From Osmia lignaria lignaria (lineage: Eukaryota; Arthropoda; Insecta; Hymenoptera; Megachilidae): a stretch of 64,000 bases of DNA. Each line of letters opens with the position of its first letter. The stretch's first letter is position 1. The stretch covers positions 23,720,001-23,784,000 of the forward strand of contig NW_027478161.1 of NCBI RefSeq assembly GCF_051020975.1, written 5' to 3'. A program made the translations under genes and the position numbers. Positions 10,451 through 24,467 of the stretch are shown here, piece by piece. The notes under the pieces are model-generated. The model was not told the origin of the DNA and did not search any database. It saw only the letters and a list, made by a program, of their open reading frames with translations.

Positions 10451-13288
10451 TGATGTTCTTCCTCTGCACAGCTAAGCTGGAAGTGGCATTTGCAGCTCGC
10501 AATAGTGCAGAGTTATCTCAAAGAAAGGGGCCACGGTGTTTCTGTATCTCTATTATGTTGGTGCGGCTTCGGAACTTTTAAATATCTTGATATATCTCGA
10601 GAACTACGCATCTGATCAAAAAATATCATAGGACATAAAAAGTAGGAAACTTAATTCTCTACAAGAAAGGTCTCTTAACATTTTGCCATAGCTCGCTTCG
10701 TTTCCGAGATATTTGCAGATTTATCTCAAGGGAAGGGGCCTGACGGACATATTTCGAGATATTTCTTCTTCTCGTTGTTCTTCTTCTGCACAGCTAAGCT
10801 GGAAGTGGCATTTGCGGCTCGCACTAGTGCAGAGTTATCTCAAAGAAAGGGGCCACGGTGTTTCTGTATCTCTATTATGTTGGTGCGGCTTCGGAACTTT
10901 TAAATATCTTGATATATCTCGAGAACTACGCATCTGATCAAAAAATATCATAGAAGATAAAAAGTAGGAAACTTAATTCTCTACAAAAAATGTCTCTTAA
11001 CATTTTGCCATAGCTCGCTTCGTTTCCGAGATATTTGCAGATTTATCTCAAGGGAACGGGCCTGACGGACATATTTCGAGATATTTCTTCTTCTTGTTGT
11101 TCTTCTTCTGCACAGCTAAGCTGGAAGTGGCATTTACAGCTCGCAATAGTGCAGAGTTATCTCAAAGAAAGGGGCCACGGTGTTTCTGTATCTCTATTAT
11201 GTTGGTGCGGCTTCGGAACTTTTAAATATCTTGATATATCTCGAGAACTACGCATCTGATCAAAAAATATCATAGAACATAAAAAGTAGGAAACTTAATT
11301 CTCTACAAAAAAGGTCTCTTAACATTTTGCCATAGCTCTCTTCGTTTCCGAGATATTTGCAGCTTTATCTCAAGGGAAGGGGCCTGACGGACATATTTCG
11401 AGATATTTCTTCTTCTTGTTGTTCTTCTTCTGCACAGCTAAGCTGGAAGTGGCATTTGCAGCTCGCAATAGTGCAGAGTTATCTCAAAGAAAGGGGCCAC
11501 GATGTTTCTGTATCTCTATTATGTTGGTCCGGCTTCGGAACTTTTAAATATCTTGATATATCTCGAGAACTACGCATCTGATCAAAAAATATCATAGAAC
11601 ATAAAAAGTAGGAAACTTAATTCTCTACAAAAAGGGTCTCTTAACATTTTGCCATAGCTCGCTTCGTTTCCGAGATATTTGCAGATTTATCTCAAGGGAA
11701 GGGGCCTAACGGACATATTTCGAGATATTTCTTCTTCTTGTTGTTCTTCTTCTGCACAGCTAAGCTGGAAGTGGCATTTGCAGCTCGCAATAGTGCAGAG
11801 TTATCTCAAAGAAAGGGGCCACAGTGTTTCTGTATCTCTGTTATGTTGGTGCGGCTTCGGAACTTTTAAATATCTCGATATATCTCGAAAACTACGCTTC
11901 TGATCAAAAAATATCATAGAACATAAATTGTAGGAAACATAATTCTCTACAAAAGACGTCTCTTAACATTTTGCCATAGCTCGCTTCGTTTCCGAGATAT
12001 TTGCAGATTCAGCTCAAAGGAACGGGCCTGACGGACATATTTCGAGATATTTCTTCTTCTTGATGTTCTTCCTCTGCACAGCTAAGCTGGAAGTGGCATT
12101 TGCAGCTCGCAATAGTGCAGAGTTATCTCAAAGAAAGGGGCCACGGTGTTTCTGTATCTCTATTATGTTGGTGCGGCTTCGGAACTTTTAAATATCTTGA
12201 TATATCTCGAGAACTACGCATCTGATCAAAAAATATCACAGGACATAAAAAGTAGGAAACTTAATTCTCTACAAGAAAGGTCTCTTAACATTTTGCCATA
12301 GCTCGCTTCGTTTCCGAGATATTTGCAGATTTATCTCAAGGGAAGGGGCCTGACGGACATATTTCGAGATATTTCTTCTTCTTGTTGTTCTTCTTCTGCA
12401 CAGCTAAGCTGGAAGTGGCATTTGCGGCTCGCACTAGTGCAGAGTTATCACAAAGAAAGGGGCCACGGTGTTTCTGTATCTCTATTATGTTGGTACGGCT
12501 TCGGAACTTTTAAATATCTTGATATATCTCGAGAACTACGCATCTGATCAAAAAATATCATACTAAATCAAAAGTAGGAAACTTACTTCTCTACAAGAAA
12601 GGTCTCTAAACATTTTGCCATAGCTCGCTTCGTTTCCGAGATATTTGCAGATTTATCTCAAGGGAAGGGGCCTGACGGACATATTTCGAGATATTTCTTC
12701 TTCTTGTTGTTCTTCTTCTGCACAGCTAAGCTGGAAGTGGCATTTGCGGCTCGCACTAGTGCAGAGTTATCACAAAGAAAGGGGCCACGGTGTTTCTGTA
12801 TCTCTATTATGTTGGTGCGGCTTCGGAACTTTTAAATATCTTGATATATCTCGAGAACTACGCATGTGATCAAAAAATATCATACTAAATCAAAAGTAGG
12901 AAACTTACTTCTCTACAAGAAAGGTCTCTAAACATTTTGCCATAGCTCGCTTCGTTTCCGAGATATTTGCAGATTTATCTCAAGGGAAGGGGCCTGACGG
13001 ACATATTTCGAGATATTTCTTCTTCTTGTTGTTCTTCTTCTGCACAGCTAAGCTGGAAGTGGCATTTGCAGCTCGCAATAGTGCAGAGTTATCTCAAAGA
13101 GAGGGGCCACGGTGTTTCTGTATCTCTATTATGTTGGTGCGGCTTCGGAACTTTTAAATATCTTGATATATCTCGAGAACTACGCATCTGATCAAAAAAT
13201 ATCATAGAAGGTAAAAAGTAGGAAACTTAATTCTCTACAAAAAAGGTCTCATAACATTTTGCCATAGCTCGCTTCGTTTCCGAGATAT

Positions 13289-15220
13289 TTGCAGATTTAT
13301 CTCAAGGGAAGGGGCCTGACGGACATATTTCGAGATATTTCTTCTTCTTGTTGTTCTTCTTCTGCACAGCTAAGCTGGAAGTGGCATTTGCGGCTCGCAC
13401 TAGTGCAGCGTTATCTCAAAGAAAGGGGCCACGGTGTTTCTGTATCTCTATTATGTTGGTGCGGCTTCGGAACTTTTAAATATCTCGATATATCTCGAAA
13501 ACTACGCTTCCGATCAAAAAATATCATAGAACATAAATTGTAGGAAACTTAATTCTCTACAAATAAGGTCTCTTAACATGTTGCCATAGCTCGCTTCGTT
13601 TCCGAGATATTTGCAGATTTATCTCAAGGGAAGGGGCCTGACGGACATATTTCGAGATATTTCTTCTTCTTGTTGTTCTTCTTCTGCACAGCTAAGCTGG
13701 AAGTGGCATTTGCAGCTCGCAATAGTGCAGAGTTATCTCAAAGAAAGGGGCCACGGTGTTTCTGTATCTCTATTATGTTGGTGCGGCTTCGGAACTTTTA
13801 AATATCTTGATATATCTCGAGAACTACGCGTCTGATCAAAAAATATCATAGACCATAAAAAGTAGGAAACATAATTCTCTACAAAAAAGGTCTCTTAACA
13901 TTTTGCCATAGCTCGCTTCGTTTCCGAGATATTTGCAGATTTATCTCAAGGGAAGGGGCCTGACGGACATATTTCGAGATATTTCTTCTTCTTGTTGTTC
14001 TTCTTCTGCACGGCTAAGCTGGAAGTGGCATTTGCGGCTCGCACTAGTGCAGAGTTATCTCAAAGAAAGGGGCCACGGTGTTTCTGTATCTCTATTATGT
14101 TGGTGCGGCTTCGGAACTTTTAAATATCTCGATATATCTCGAAAACTACGCTTCTGATCAAAAAATATCATAGAACATAAATTGTAGGAAACATAATTCT
14201 CTACAAAAGACGTCTCTTAACATTTTGCCGTAGCTCGCTTCGTTTCCGAGATATTTGCAGATTTATCTCAAAGGAACGGGCCTGACGGACATATTTCGAG
14301 ATATTTCTTCTTCTTGATGTTCTTCCTCTGCACAGCTAAGCTGGAAGTGGCATTTGCAGCTCGCAATAGTGCAGGGTTATCTCAAAGAAAGGGGCCACGG
14401 TGTTTCTGTATCTCTATTATGTTGGTGCGGCTTCGGAACTTTTAAATATCTTGATATATCTCGAGAACTACGCATCTGATCAAAAAATATCATACTAAAT
14501 CAAAAGTAGGAAACTTAATTCTCTACAAGAAAGGTCTCTAAACATTTTGCCATAGCTCGCTTCGTTTCCGAGATATTTGCAGATTTATCTCAAGGGAAGG
14601 GGCCTGACGGACATATTTCGAGATATTTCTTCTTCTTGTTGTTCTTCTTCTGCACAGCTAAGCTGGAAGTGGCATTTGCAGCTCGCAATCGTGCAGAGTT
14701 ATCTCAAAGAGAGGGGCCACGGGGTTTCTGTATCTCTATTATGTTGGTGCGGCTTCGGAACTTTTAAATATCTTGATATATCTCGAGAACTACGCATCTG
14801 ATCAAAAAATATCATAGGACATAAAAAGTAGGAAACTTAATTCTCTACAAGAAAGGTCTCTTAACATTTTGCCATAGCTCGCTTCGTTTCCGAGATATTT
14901 GCAGATTTATCTCAAGGGAAGGGGCCTGACGGACATATTTCGAGATATTTCTTCTTCTTGTTGTTCTTCTTCTGCACAGCTAAGCTGGAAGTGGCATTTG
15001 CGGCTCGCACTAGTGCAGAGTTATCACAAAGAAAGGGGCCACGGTGTTTCTGTATCTCTATTATGTTGGTGCGGCTTCGGAACTTTTAAATATCTTGATA
15101 TATCTCGAGAACTACGCATCTGATCAAAAAATATCATAGAAGGTAAAAAGTAGGAAACTTAATTCTCTACAAAAAAGGTCTCATAACATTTTGCCATAGC
15201 TCGCTTCGTTTCCGAGATAT
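13289..15220 (+). repeat. 6-unit tandem repeat (1,932 bp), copy 1
   Basis: The unit at 13289, its preceding linker (AGAAGGTAAAAAG, GGTCTCATAAC) and its following linker (TTCCGATCAAA, ACAAATAAGG, TTAACATGTTGCC) recur at 15221 with identical private marks, offset 1,932 bp. The units between them are only partly alike: 12645 and 14899 share GTTATCACAAAG. Confidence 0.65.
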
Positions 15221-15864
15221 TTGCAGATTTATCTCAAGGGAAGGGGCCTGACGGACATATTTCGAGATATTTCTTCTTCTTGTTGTTCTTCTTCTGCACA
15301 GCTAAGCTGGAAGTGGCATTTGCGGCTCGCACTAGTGCAGCGTTATCTCAAAGAAAGGGGCCACGGTGTTTCTGTATCTCTATTATGTTGGTGCGGCTTC
15401 GGAACTTTTAAATATCTCGATATATCTCGAAAACTACGCTTCCGATCAAAAAATATCATAGAACATAAATTGTAGGAAACTTAATTCTCTACAAATAAGG
15501 TCTCTTAACATGTTGCCATAGCTCGCTTCGTTTCCGAGATATTTGCAGATTTATCTCAAGGGAAGGGCCCTGACGGACATATTTCGAGATATTTCTTCTT
15601 CTTGTTGTTCTTCTTCTGCACAGCTAAGCTGGAAGTGGCATTTGCAGCTCGCAATAGTGCAGAGTTATCTCAAAGAAAGGGGCCACGGTGTTTCTGTATC
15701 TCTATTATGTTGGTGCGGTTTCGGAACTTTTAAATATCTTGATATATCTCGAGAACTACGCGTCTGATCAAAAAATATCATAGACCATAAAAAGTAGGAA
15801 ACTTAATTCTCTACAAAAAAGGTCTCTAAACATTTTGCCATAGCTCGCTTCGTTTCCGAGATAT

Positions 15865-16186
15865 TTGCAGATTTATCTCAAGGGAAGGGGCCTGACGGAC
15901 ATATTTCGAGATATTTCTTCTTCTTGATGTTCTTCCTCTGCACAGCTAAGCTGGAAGTGGCATTTGCAGCTCGCAATAGTGCAGAGTTATCTCAAAGAAA
16001 GGGGCCACGGTGTTTCTGTATCTCTATTATGTTGGTGCGGCTTCGGAACTTTTAAATATCTCGATATATCTCGAAAACTACGCTTCTGATCAAAAAATAT
16101 CATAGAACATAAATTGTAGGAAACATAATTCTCTACAAAGGACGTCTCTCAACATTTTGCCATAGCTCGCTTCGTTTCCGAGATAT
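15865..16186 (+). repeat. Mosaic monomer
   Basis: Head of the ordinary type (GATTTATCTCAAGGGAAGGG), middle of the TGA type (CTTGATGTTCTTCC with GCAGCTCGCAATAG), and tail of the K type (CTCGATATATCTCGAAAAC, ACGCTTCTG, AAATTGT linker). Other TGA-type units have a Q-type head and an E tail. Three class signatures in one 322 bp unit indicate gene conversion or two crossovers within the unit. The unit at 14255 is a milder mosaic (TTATCTC joined to AAAGGAACGGG). Confidence 0.72.
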
Positions 16187-16299
16187 TTGCAGATTCAGCT
16201 CAAAGGAACGGGCCTGACGGACATATTTCGAGATATTTCTTCTTCTTGTTGTTCTTCTTCTGCACAGCTAAGCTGGAAGTGGCATTTACAGCTCGCAAT

Positions 16300-19200
16300 A
16301 GTGCAGAGTTATCTCAAAGAAAGGGGCCACGGTGTTTCTGTATCTCTATTATGTTGGTGCGGCTTCGGAACTTTTAAATATCTTGATATATCTCGAGAAC
16401 TACGCATCTGATCAAAAAATATCATACTACATCAAAAGTAGGAAACTTAATTCTCTACAAGAAAGGTCTCTAAACATTTTGCCATAGCTCGCTTCGTTTC
16501 CGAGATATTTGCAGATTTATCTCAAGGGAAGGGGCCTGACAGACATATTTCGAGATATTTCTTCTTCTTGTTGTTCTTCTTCTGCACAGCTAAGCTGGAA
16601 GTGGCATTTGCAGCTCGCAATAGTGCAGAGTTATCTCAAAGAGAGGGGCCACGGTGTTTCTGTATCACTATTATGTTGGTGCAGCTTCGGAACTTTTCAA
16701 TATCTTGATATTACTCGAGAACTACGCATCTGATCAAAAAATATCATAGAAGATAAAAAGTAGGAAACATAATTCTCTACAAAAAAGGTCTCTGAACATT
16801 TTGCCATAGCTCGCTTCGTTTCCGAGATATTTGCAGATTTATCTCAAGGGAAGGGGCCTGACGGACATATTTCGAGATATTTCTTCTTCTTGTTGTTCTT
16901 CTTCTGCACGGCTAAGCTGGAAGTGGCATTTGCGGCTCGCACTAGTGCAGAGTTATCTCAAAGAAAGGGGCCACGGTGTTTCTGTATCTCTATTATGTTG
17001 GTGCGGCTTCGGAACTTTTAAATATCTCGATATATCTCGAAAACTACGCTTCTGATCAAAAAATATCATAGAACATAAATTGTCGGAAACATAATTCTCT
17101 ACAAAAGACGTCTCTTAACATTTTGCCATAGCTCGCTTCGTTTCCGAGATATTTGCAGATTCAGCTCAAAGGAACGGGCCTGACGGACATATTTTGAGAT
17201 ATTTCTTCTTCTTGATGTTCTTCCTCTGCACAGCTAAGCTGGAAGTGGCATTTGCAGCTCGCAATAGTGCAGAGTTATCTCAAAGAAAGGGGCCACGGTG
17301 TTTCTGTATCTCTATTATGTTGGTGCGGCTTCGGAACTTTTAAATATCTTGATATATCTCGAGAACTACGCATCTGATCAAAAAATATCATAGGACATAA
17401 AAAGTAGGAAACTTAATTCTCTACAAGAAAGGTCTCTTAACATTTTGCCATAGCTCGCTTCGTTTCCGAGATATTTGCAGATTTATCTCAAGGGAAGGGG
17501 CCTGACGGACATATTTCGAGATATTTCTTCTTCTTGTTGTTCTTCTTCTGCACAGCTAAGCTGGAAGTGGCATTTGCAGCTCGCAATAGTGCAGAGTTAT
17601 CTCAAAGAAAGGGGCCACGGTGTTTCTGTATCTCTATTATGTTGGTGCGGCTTCGGAACTTTTAAATATCTTGATATATCTCGAGAACTACGCGTCTCAT
17701 CAAAAAATATCATAGACCATAAAAAGTAGGAAACATAATTCTCTACAAAAAAGGTCTCTTAACATTTTGCCATAGCTCGCTTCGTTTCCGAGATATTTGC
17801 AGATTTATCTCAAGGGAAGGGGCCTGACGGACATATTTCGAGATATTTCTTCTTCTTGTTGTTCTTCTTCTGCACAGCTAAGCTGGAAGTGGCATTTGCA
17901 GCTCGCAATAGTGCAGAGTTATCTCAAAGAAAGGGGCCACGGTGTTTCTGTATCTCTATTATGTTGGTGCGGCTTCGGAACTTTTAAATATCTTGATATA
18001 TCTCGAGAACTACGCGTCTGATCAAAAAATATCATAGACCATAAAAAGTAGGAAACATAATTCTCTACAAAAAAGGTCTCTTAACATTTTGCCATAGCTC
18101 GCTTCGTTTCCGAGATATTTGCAGATTTATCTCAAGGGAAGGGGCCTGACGGACATATTTCGAGATATTTCTTCTTCTTGTTGTTCTTCTTCTGCACGGC
18201 TAAGCTGGAAGCGGCATTTGCGGCTCGCACTAGTGCAGAGTTATCTCAAAGAAAGGGGCCACGGTGTTTCTGTATCTCTATTATGTTGGTGCGGCTTCGG
18301 AACTTTTAAATATCTTGATATATCTCGAGAACTACGCGTCTGATCAAAAAATATCATAGACCATAAAAAGTAGGAAACATAATTCTCTACAAAAAAGGTC
18401 TCTTAACATTTTGCCATAGCTCGCTTCGTTTCCGAGATATTTGCAGATTTATCTCAAGGGAAGGGGCCTGACGGACATATTTCGAGATATTTCTTCTTCT
18501 TGTTGTTCTTCTTCTGCACGGCTAAGCTGGAAGTGGCATTTGCGGCTCGCACTAATGCAGAGTTATCTCAAAGAAAGGGGCCACGGTGTTTCTGTATCTC
18601 TATTATGTTGGTGCGGCTTCGGAACTTTTAAATATCTCGATATATCTCGAAAACTACGCTTCTGATCAAAAAATATCATAGAACATAAATTGTAGGAAAC
18701 ATAATTCTCTACAAAAGACGTCTCTTAACATTTTGCCATAGCTCGCTTCGTTTCCGAGATATTTGCAGATTCAGCTCAAAGGAACGGGCCTGACAGACAT
18801 ATTTCGAGATATTTCTTCTTCTTGTTGTTCTTCCTCTGCACAGCTAAGCTGGAAGTGGCATTTGCAGCTCGCAATAGTGCAGAGTTATCTCAAAGAGAGG
18901 GGCCACGGTGTTTCTGTATCTCTATTATGTTGGTGCGGCTTCGGAACTTTTAAATATCTTGATATATCTCGAGAACTACGCATCTGATCAAAAAATATCA
19001 TCGAACATAAATTGTAGGAAACATAATTCTCTACAAAAGACGTCTCTTAACATTTTGCCATAGCTCGCTTCGTTTCCGAGATATTTGCAGATTTATCTCA
19101 AGGGAAGGGGCCTGACGGACATATTTCGAGATATTTCTTCTTCTTGTTGTTCTTCTTCTGCACAGCTAAGCTGGAAGTGGCATTTGCGGCTCGCACTAGT

Positions 19201-20112
19201 GCAGAGTTATCTCAAAGAAAGGGGCCACGGTGTTTCTGTATCTCTATTATGTTGGTGCGGCTTCGGAACTTTTAAATATCTTGATATATCTCGAGAACTA
19301 CGCATCTGATCAAAAAATATCATACTACATCAAAAGTAGGAAACTTAATTCTCTACAAGAAAGGTCTCTAAACATTTTGCCATAGCTCGCTTCGTTTCCG
19401 AGATATTTGCAGATTTATCTCAAGGGAAGGGGCCTGACAGACATATTTCGAGATATTTCTTCTTCTTGTTGTTCTTCCTCTGCACAGCTAAGCTGGAAGT
19501 GGCATTTGCAGCTCGCAATAGTGCAGAGTTATCTCAAAGAAAGGGGCCACGGTGTTTCTGTATCTCTATTATGTTGGTGCCGCTTCGGAACTTTTAAATA
19601 TCTTGATATATCTCGAGAACTACGCATCTGATCAAAAAATATCATAGGACATAAAAAGTGGGAAACTTAATTCTCTACAAAAAAGGTCTCTTAACATTTT
19701 GCCATAGCTCGCTTCGTTTCCGAGATATTTGCAGATTTATCTCAAGGGAAGGGGCCTGACGGACATATTTCGAGATATTTCTTCTTCTTGTTGTTCTTCT
19801 TCTGCACGGCTAAGCTGGAAGTGGCATTTGCGGCTCGCACTAGTGCAGAGTTATCTCAAAGAAAGGGGCCACGGTGTTTCTGTATCTCTATTATGTTGGT
19901 GCGGCTTCGGAACTTTTAAATATCTCGATATATCTCGAAAACTACGCTTCTGATCAAAAAATATCATAGAACATAAATTGTCGGAAACATGATTCTCTAC
20001 AAAAGACGTCTCTTAACATTTTGCCATAGCTCGCTTCGTTTCCGAGATATTTGCAGATTCAGCTCAAAGGAACGGGCCTGACGGACATATTTCGAGATAT
20101 TTCTTCTTCTTG
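16300..20112 (+). repeat. ~3.8 kb multi-unit block, copy 2 (partner at -14,812)
   Basis: Mirrors 1.49-5.30 kb unit for unit. Homology starts inside the unit at 16187, where the core still differs (AATAG against ACTAG) but the rest matches. It ends inside the unit at 20051, where CTTGTTGTTC replaces the TGA-type CTTGATGTTC of the partner at 5239. Both breakpoints lie inside monomers, as expected for homologous exchange between out-of-register units. Confidence 0.85.
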
Positions 20113-21269
20113 TTGTTCTTCTTCTGCACAGCTAAACTGGAAGTGGCATTTCCAGCTCGCAATAGTGCAGAGTTATCTCAAAGAAAGGGGCCACGGTGTT
20201 TCTGTATCTCTATTATGTTGGTGCGGCTTCGGAACTTTTAGATATCTTGATATATCTCGAGAACTACGCATCTGATCAAAAAATATCATAGAACATAAAA
20301 AATAGGAAACTTAATTCTGTACAAAAAAGGTCTCTTAACATTTTGCCATAGCTCGCTTCGTTTCCGAGATATTTGCAGATTTATCTCAAGGGAAGGGGCC
20401 TGACGGACATATTTCGAGATATTTCTTCTTCTTGTTGTTCTTCTTCTGCACAGCTAAGCTGGAAGTGGCATTTGCGGCTCGCACTAGTGCAGAGTTATCT
20501 CAAAGAAAGGGGCCACGGTGTTTCTGTATCTCTATTATGTTGGTGCGGCTTCGGAACTTTTAAATATCTTGATATATCTCGAGAACTACGCATCTGATCA
20601 AAAAATATCATAGGACATAAAAAGTAGGAAACTTAATTCTCTACAAGAAAGGTCTCTTAACATTTTGCCATAGCTCGCTTCGTTTCCGAGATATTTGCAG
20701 ATTTATCTCAAGGGAAGGGGATTGACGGACATATTTCGAGATATTTCTTCTTCTTGTTGTTCTTCTTCTGCACGGCTAAGCTGGAAGTGGCATTTGCGGC
20801 TCGCACTAGTGCAGAGTTATCTCAAAGAAAGGGGCCACGGTGTTTCTGTATCTCTATTATGTTGGTGCGGCTTCGGAACTTTTAAATATCTCGATATATC
20901 TCGAAAACTACGCTTCTGATCAAAAAATATCATAGAACATAAATTGTAGGAAACATAATTCTCTACAAAAGACGTCTCTTAACATTTTGCCATAGCTCGC
21001 TTCGTTTCCGAGATATTTGCAGATTCAGCTCAAAGGAACGGGCCTGACGGACATATTTCGAGATATTTCTTCTTCTTGATGTTCTTCCTCTGCACAGCTA
21101 AGCTGGAAGTGGCATTTGCAGCTCGCAATAGTGCAGAGTTATCTCAAAGAAAGGGGCCACGGTGTTTCTGTATCTCTATTATGTTGGTGCGGCTTCGGAA
21201 CTTTTAAATATCTTGATATATCTCGAGAACTACGCATCTGATCAAAAAATATCATAGGACATAAAAAGC

Positions 21270-23592
21270 AGGAAACTTAATTCTCTACAAGAAAGGTCTC
21301 TTAACATTTTGCCATAGCTCGCTTCGTTTCCGAGATATTTGCAGATTTATCTCAAGGGAAGGGGCCTGACGGACATATTTCGAGATATTTCTTCTTCTCG
21401 TTGTTCTTCTTCTGCACAGCTAAGCTGGAAGTGGCATTTGCGGCTCGCACTAGTGCAGAGTTATCTCAAAGAAAGGGGCCACGGTGTTTCTGTATCTCTA
21501 TTATGTTGGTGCGGCTTCGGAACTTTTAAATATCTTGATATATCTCGAGAACTACGCATCTGATCAAAAAATATCATAGACGATAAAAAGTAGGAAACTT
21601 AATTCTCTACAAAAAAGGTCTCTTAACATTTTGCCATAGCTCGCTTCGTTTCCGAGATATTTGCAGATTTATCTCAAGGGAAGGGGCCTGACGGACATAT
21701 TTCGAGATATTTCTTCTTCTTGTTGTTCTTCTTCTGCACAGCTAAGCTGGAAGTGGCATTTGCGGCTCGCACTAGTGCAGCGTTATCTCAAAGAAAGGGG
21801 CCACGGTGTTTCTGTATCTCTATTATGTTGGTGCGGCTTCGGAACTTTTAAATATCTTGATATATCTCGAGAACTACCCATCTGCTCAAAAAATATCACA
21901 GAACATAAAAAGTAGGAAACTTAATTCTCTACAAATAAGGTCTCTTAACATTTTGACATAGCTCGCTTCGTTTCCGAGATATTTGCAGATTTATCTCAAG
22001 GGAAGGGGCCTGACGGACATATTTCGAGATATTTCTTCTTCTTGTTGTTCTTCTTCTGCACAGCTAAGCTGGAAGTGGCATTTGCAGCTCGCAATAGTGC
22101 AGAGTTATCTCAAAGAAAGGGGCCACGGTGTTTCTGTATCTCTATTATGTTGGTGCGGCTTCGGAACTTTTAAATATCTTGATATATCTCGAGAACTACG
22201 CGTCTGATCAAAAAATATCATAGACCATAAAAAGTAGGAAACATAATTCTCTACAAAAAAGGTCTCTTAACATTTTGCCATAGCTCGCTTCGTTTCCGAG
22301 ATATTTGCAGATTTATCTCAAGGGAAGGGGCCTGACGGACATATTTCGAGATATTTCTTCTTCTTGTTGTTCTTCTTCTGCACGGCTAAGCTGGAAGCGG
22401 CATTTGCGGCTCGCACTAGTGCAGAGTTATCTCAAAGAAAGGGGCCACGGTGTTTCTGTATCTCTATTATGTTGGTGCGGCTTCGGAACTTTTAAATATC
22501 TTGATATATCTCGAGAACTACGCGTGTGATCAAAAAATATCATAGACCATAAAAAGTAGGAAACATAATTCTCTACAAAAAAGGTCTCTTAACATTTTGC
22601 CATAGCTCGCTTCGTTTCCGAGATATTTGCAGATTTATCTCAAGGGAAGGGGCCTGACGGACATATTTCGAGATATTTCTTCTTCTTGTTGTTCTTCTTC
22701 TGCACGGCTAAGCTGGAAGTGGCATTTGCGGCTCGCACTAGTGCAGAGTTATCTCAAAGAAAGGGGCCACGGTGTTTCTGTATCTCTATTATGTTGGTGC
22801 GGCTTCGGAACTTTTAAATATCTCGATATATCTCGAAAACTACGCTTCTGATCAAAAAATATCATAGAACATAAATTGTAGGAAACATAATTCTCTACAA
22901 AAGACGTCTCTTAACATTTTGCCATAGCTCGCTTCGTTTCCGAGATATTTGCAGATTCAGCTCAAAGGAACGGGCCTGACGGACATATTTCGAGATATTT
23001 CTTCTTCTTGATGTTCTTCCTCTGCACAGCTAAGCTGGAAGTGGCATTTGCAGCTCGCAATAGTGCAGAGTTATCTCAAAGAAAGGGGCCACGGTGTTTC
23101 TGTATCTCTATTATGTTGGTGCGGCTTCGGAACTTTTAAATATCTTGATATATCTCGAGAACTACGCATCTGATCAAAAAATATCATAGGACATAAAAAG
23201 TAGGAAACTTAATTCTCTACAAGAAAGGTCTCTTAACATTTTGCCATAGCTCGCTTCGTTTCCGAGATATTTGCAGATTTATCTCAAGGGAAGGGGCCTG
23301 ACGGACATATTTCGAGATATTTCTTCTTCTTGTTGTTCTTCTTCTGCACGGCTAAGCTGGAAGTGGCATTTGCGGCTCGCACTAGTGCAGAGTTATCTCA
23401 AAGAAAGGGGCCACGTTGTTTCTGTATCTCTATTATGTTGGTGCGGCTTCGGAACTTTTAAATATCTCGATATATCTCGAAAACTACGCTTCTGATCAAA
23501 AAATATCATAGAACATAAATTGTAGGAAACATAATTCTCTACAAAAGACGTCTCTTAACATTTTGCCATAGCTCGCTTCGTTTCCGAGATAT
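21270..23592 (+). repeat. Multi-unit block, copy 2 (partner at 8.4-10.4 kb)
   Basis: Same order of private variants as copy 1, including the rare linker TTTTGACATAGC before 21983 (partner before 9103). It contains one extra 322 bp unit at 21983-22304 and otherwise follows copy 1 unit for unit. Confidence 0.82.
21983..22304 (+). repeat. Single extra monomer inside a duplicated block
   Basis: In copy 1 the TTTTGACATAGC linker leads directly into the GGAAGCGGC unit (9103). Here it leads into an ordinary E-tail unit with GCGTCTGATC, and the GGAAGCGGC unit follows at 22305. The insertion, or deletion in the partner, is exactly one period, which is the signature of unequal exchange by one register. 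Confidence 0.75.
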
Positions 23593-24467
23593 TTGCAGAT
23601 TCAGCTCAAAGGAACGGGCCTGACGGACATATTTCGAGATATTTCTTCTTCTTGTTGTTCTTCTTCTGCACAGCTAAACTGGAAGTGGCATTTCCAGCTC
23701 GCAATAGTGCAGAGTTATCTCAAAGAAAGGGGCCACGGTGTTTCTGTATCTCTATTATGTTGGTGCGGCTTCGGAACTTTTAAATATCTGGATATATCCG
23801 GAGAACTACGCATCTGATCAAAAAATATCATAGAACATAAAAAGTAGGAAACTTAATTCTCTACAAAAAAGGTCTCTTAACATTTTGCCATAGCTCGCTT
23901 CGTTTCCGAGATATTTGCAGATTTATCTCAAGGGAAGGGGCCTGACGGACATATCTAGAGATATTTCTTCTTCTTGTTGTTCTTCTTCTGCACAGCTAAG
24001 CTGGAAGTGGCATTTGCGGCTCGCACTAGTGCAGAGTTATCTCAAAGAAAGGGGCCACGGTGTTTCTGTATCTCTATTATGTTGGTGCGGCTTCGGAACT
24101 TTTAAATATCTTGATATATCTCGAGAACTATGCATCTGATCAAAAAATATCATAGAACATAAAAAGTAGGAAACATAATTCTCTACAAACAAAGTCTCTT
24201 AACATTTTGCCATAGCTCGCATCGTTTCCGAGATATTTGCAGATTTATCTCAAGGGAAGGGGCCTGACGGACATATTTCGAGATATTTCTTCTTCTTGTT
24301 GTTCTTCTTCTGCACAGCTAAACTGGAAGTGGCATTTCCAGCTCGCAATAGTGCAGAGTTATCTCAAAGAAAGGGGCCACGGTGTTTCTGTATCTCTATT
24401 ATGTTGGTGCGGCTTCGGAACTTTTAGATATCTTGATATATCTCGAGAACTACGCATCTGATCAAAA
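23180..24467 (+). repeat. 4-unit HOR (1,288 bp), copy 1
   Basis: Four units starting at 23271, 23593, 23915 and 24237 are followed by an equivalent set at 24559, 24881, 25203 and 25525. Private marks shared one to one are CCACGTTGTTTC; CTGGATATATCCGG; ACATATCTAGAGATA with CTATGCATC; and CTCGCATCGTTTCC with TTTTAGATATC. I saw no difference between the copies at the sites compared, so the duplication looks recent. Confidence 0.88.
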
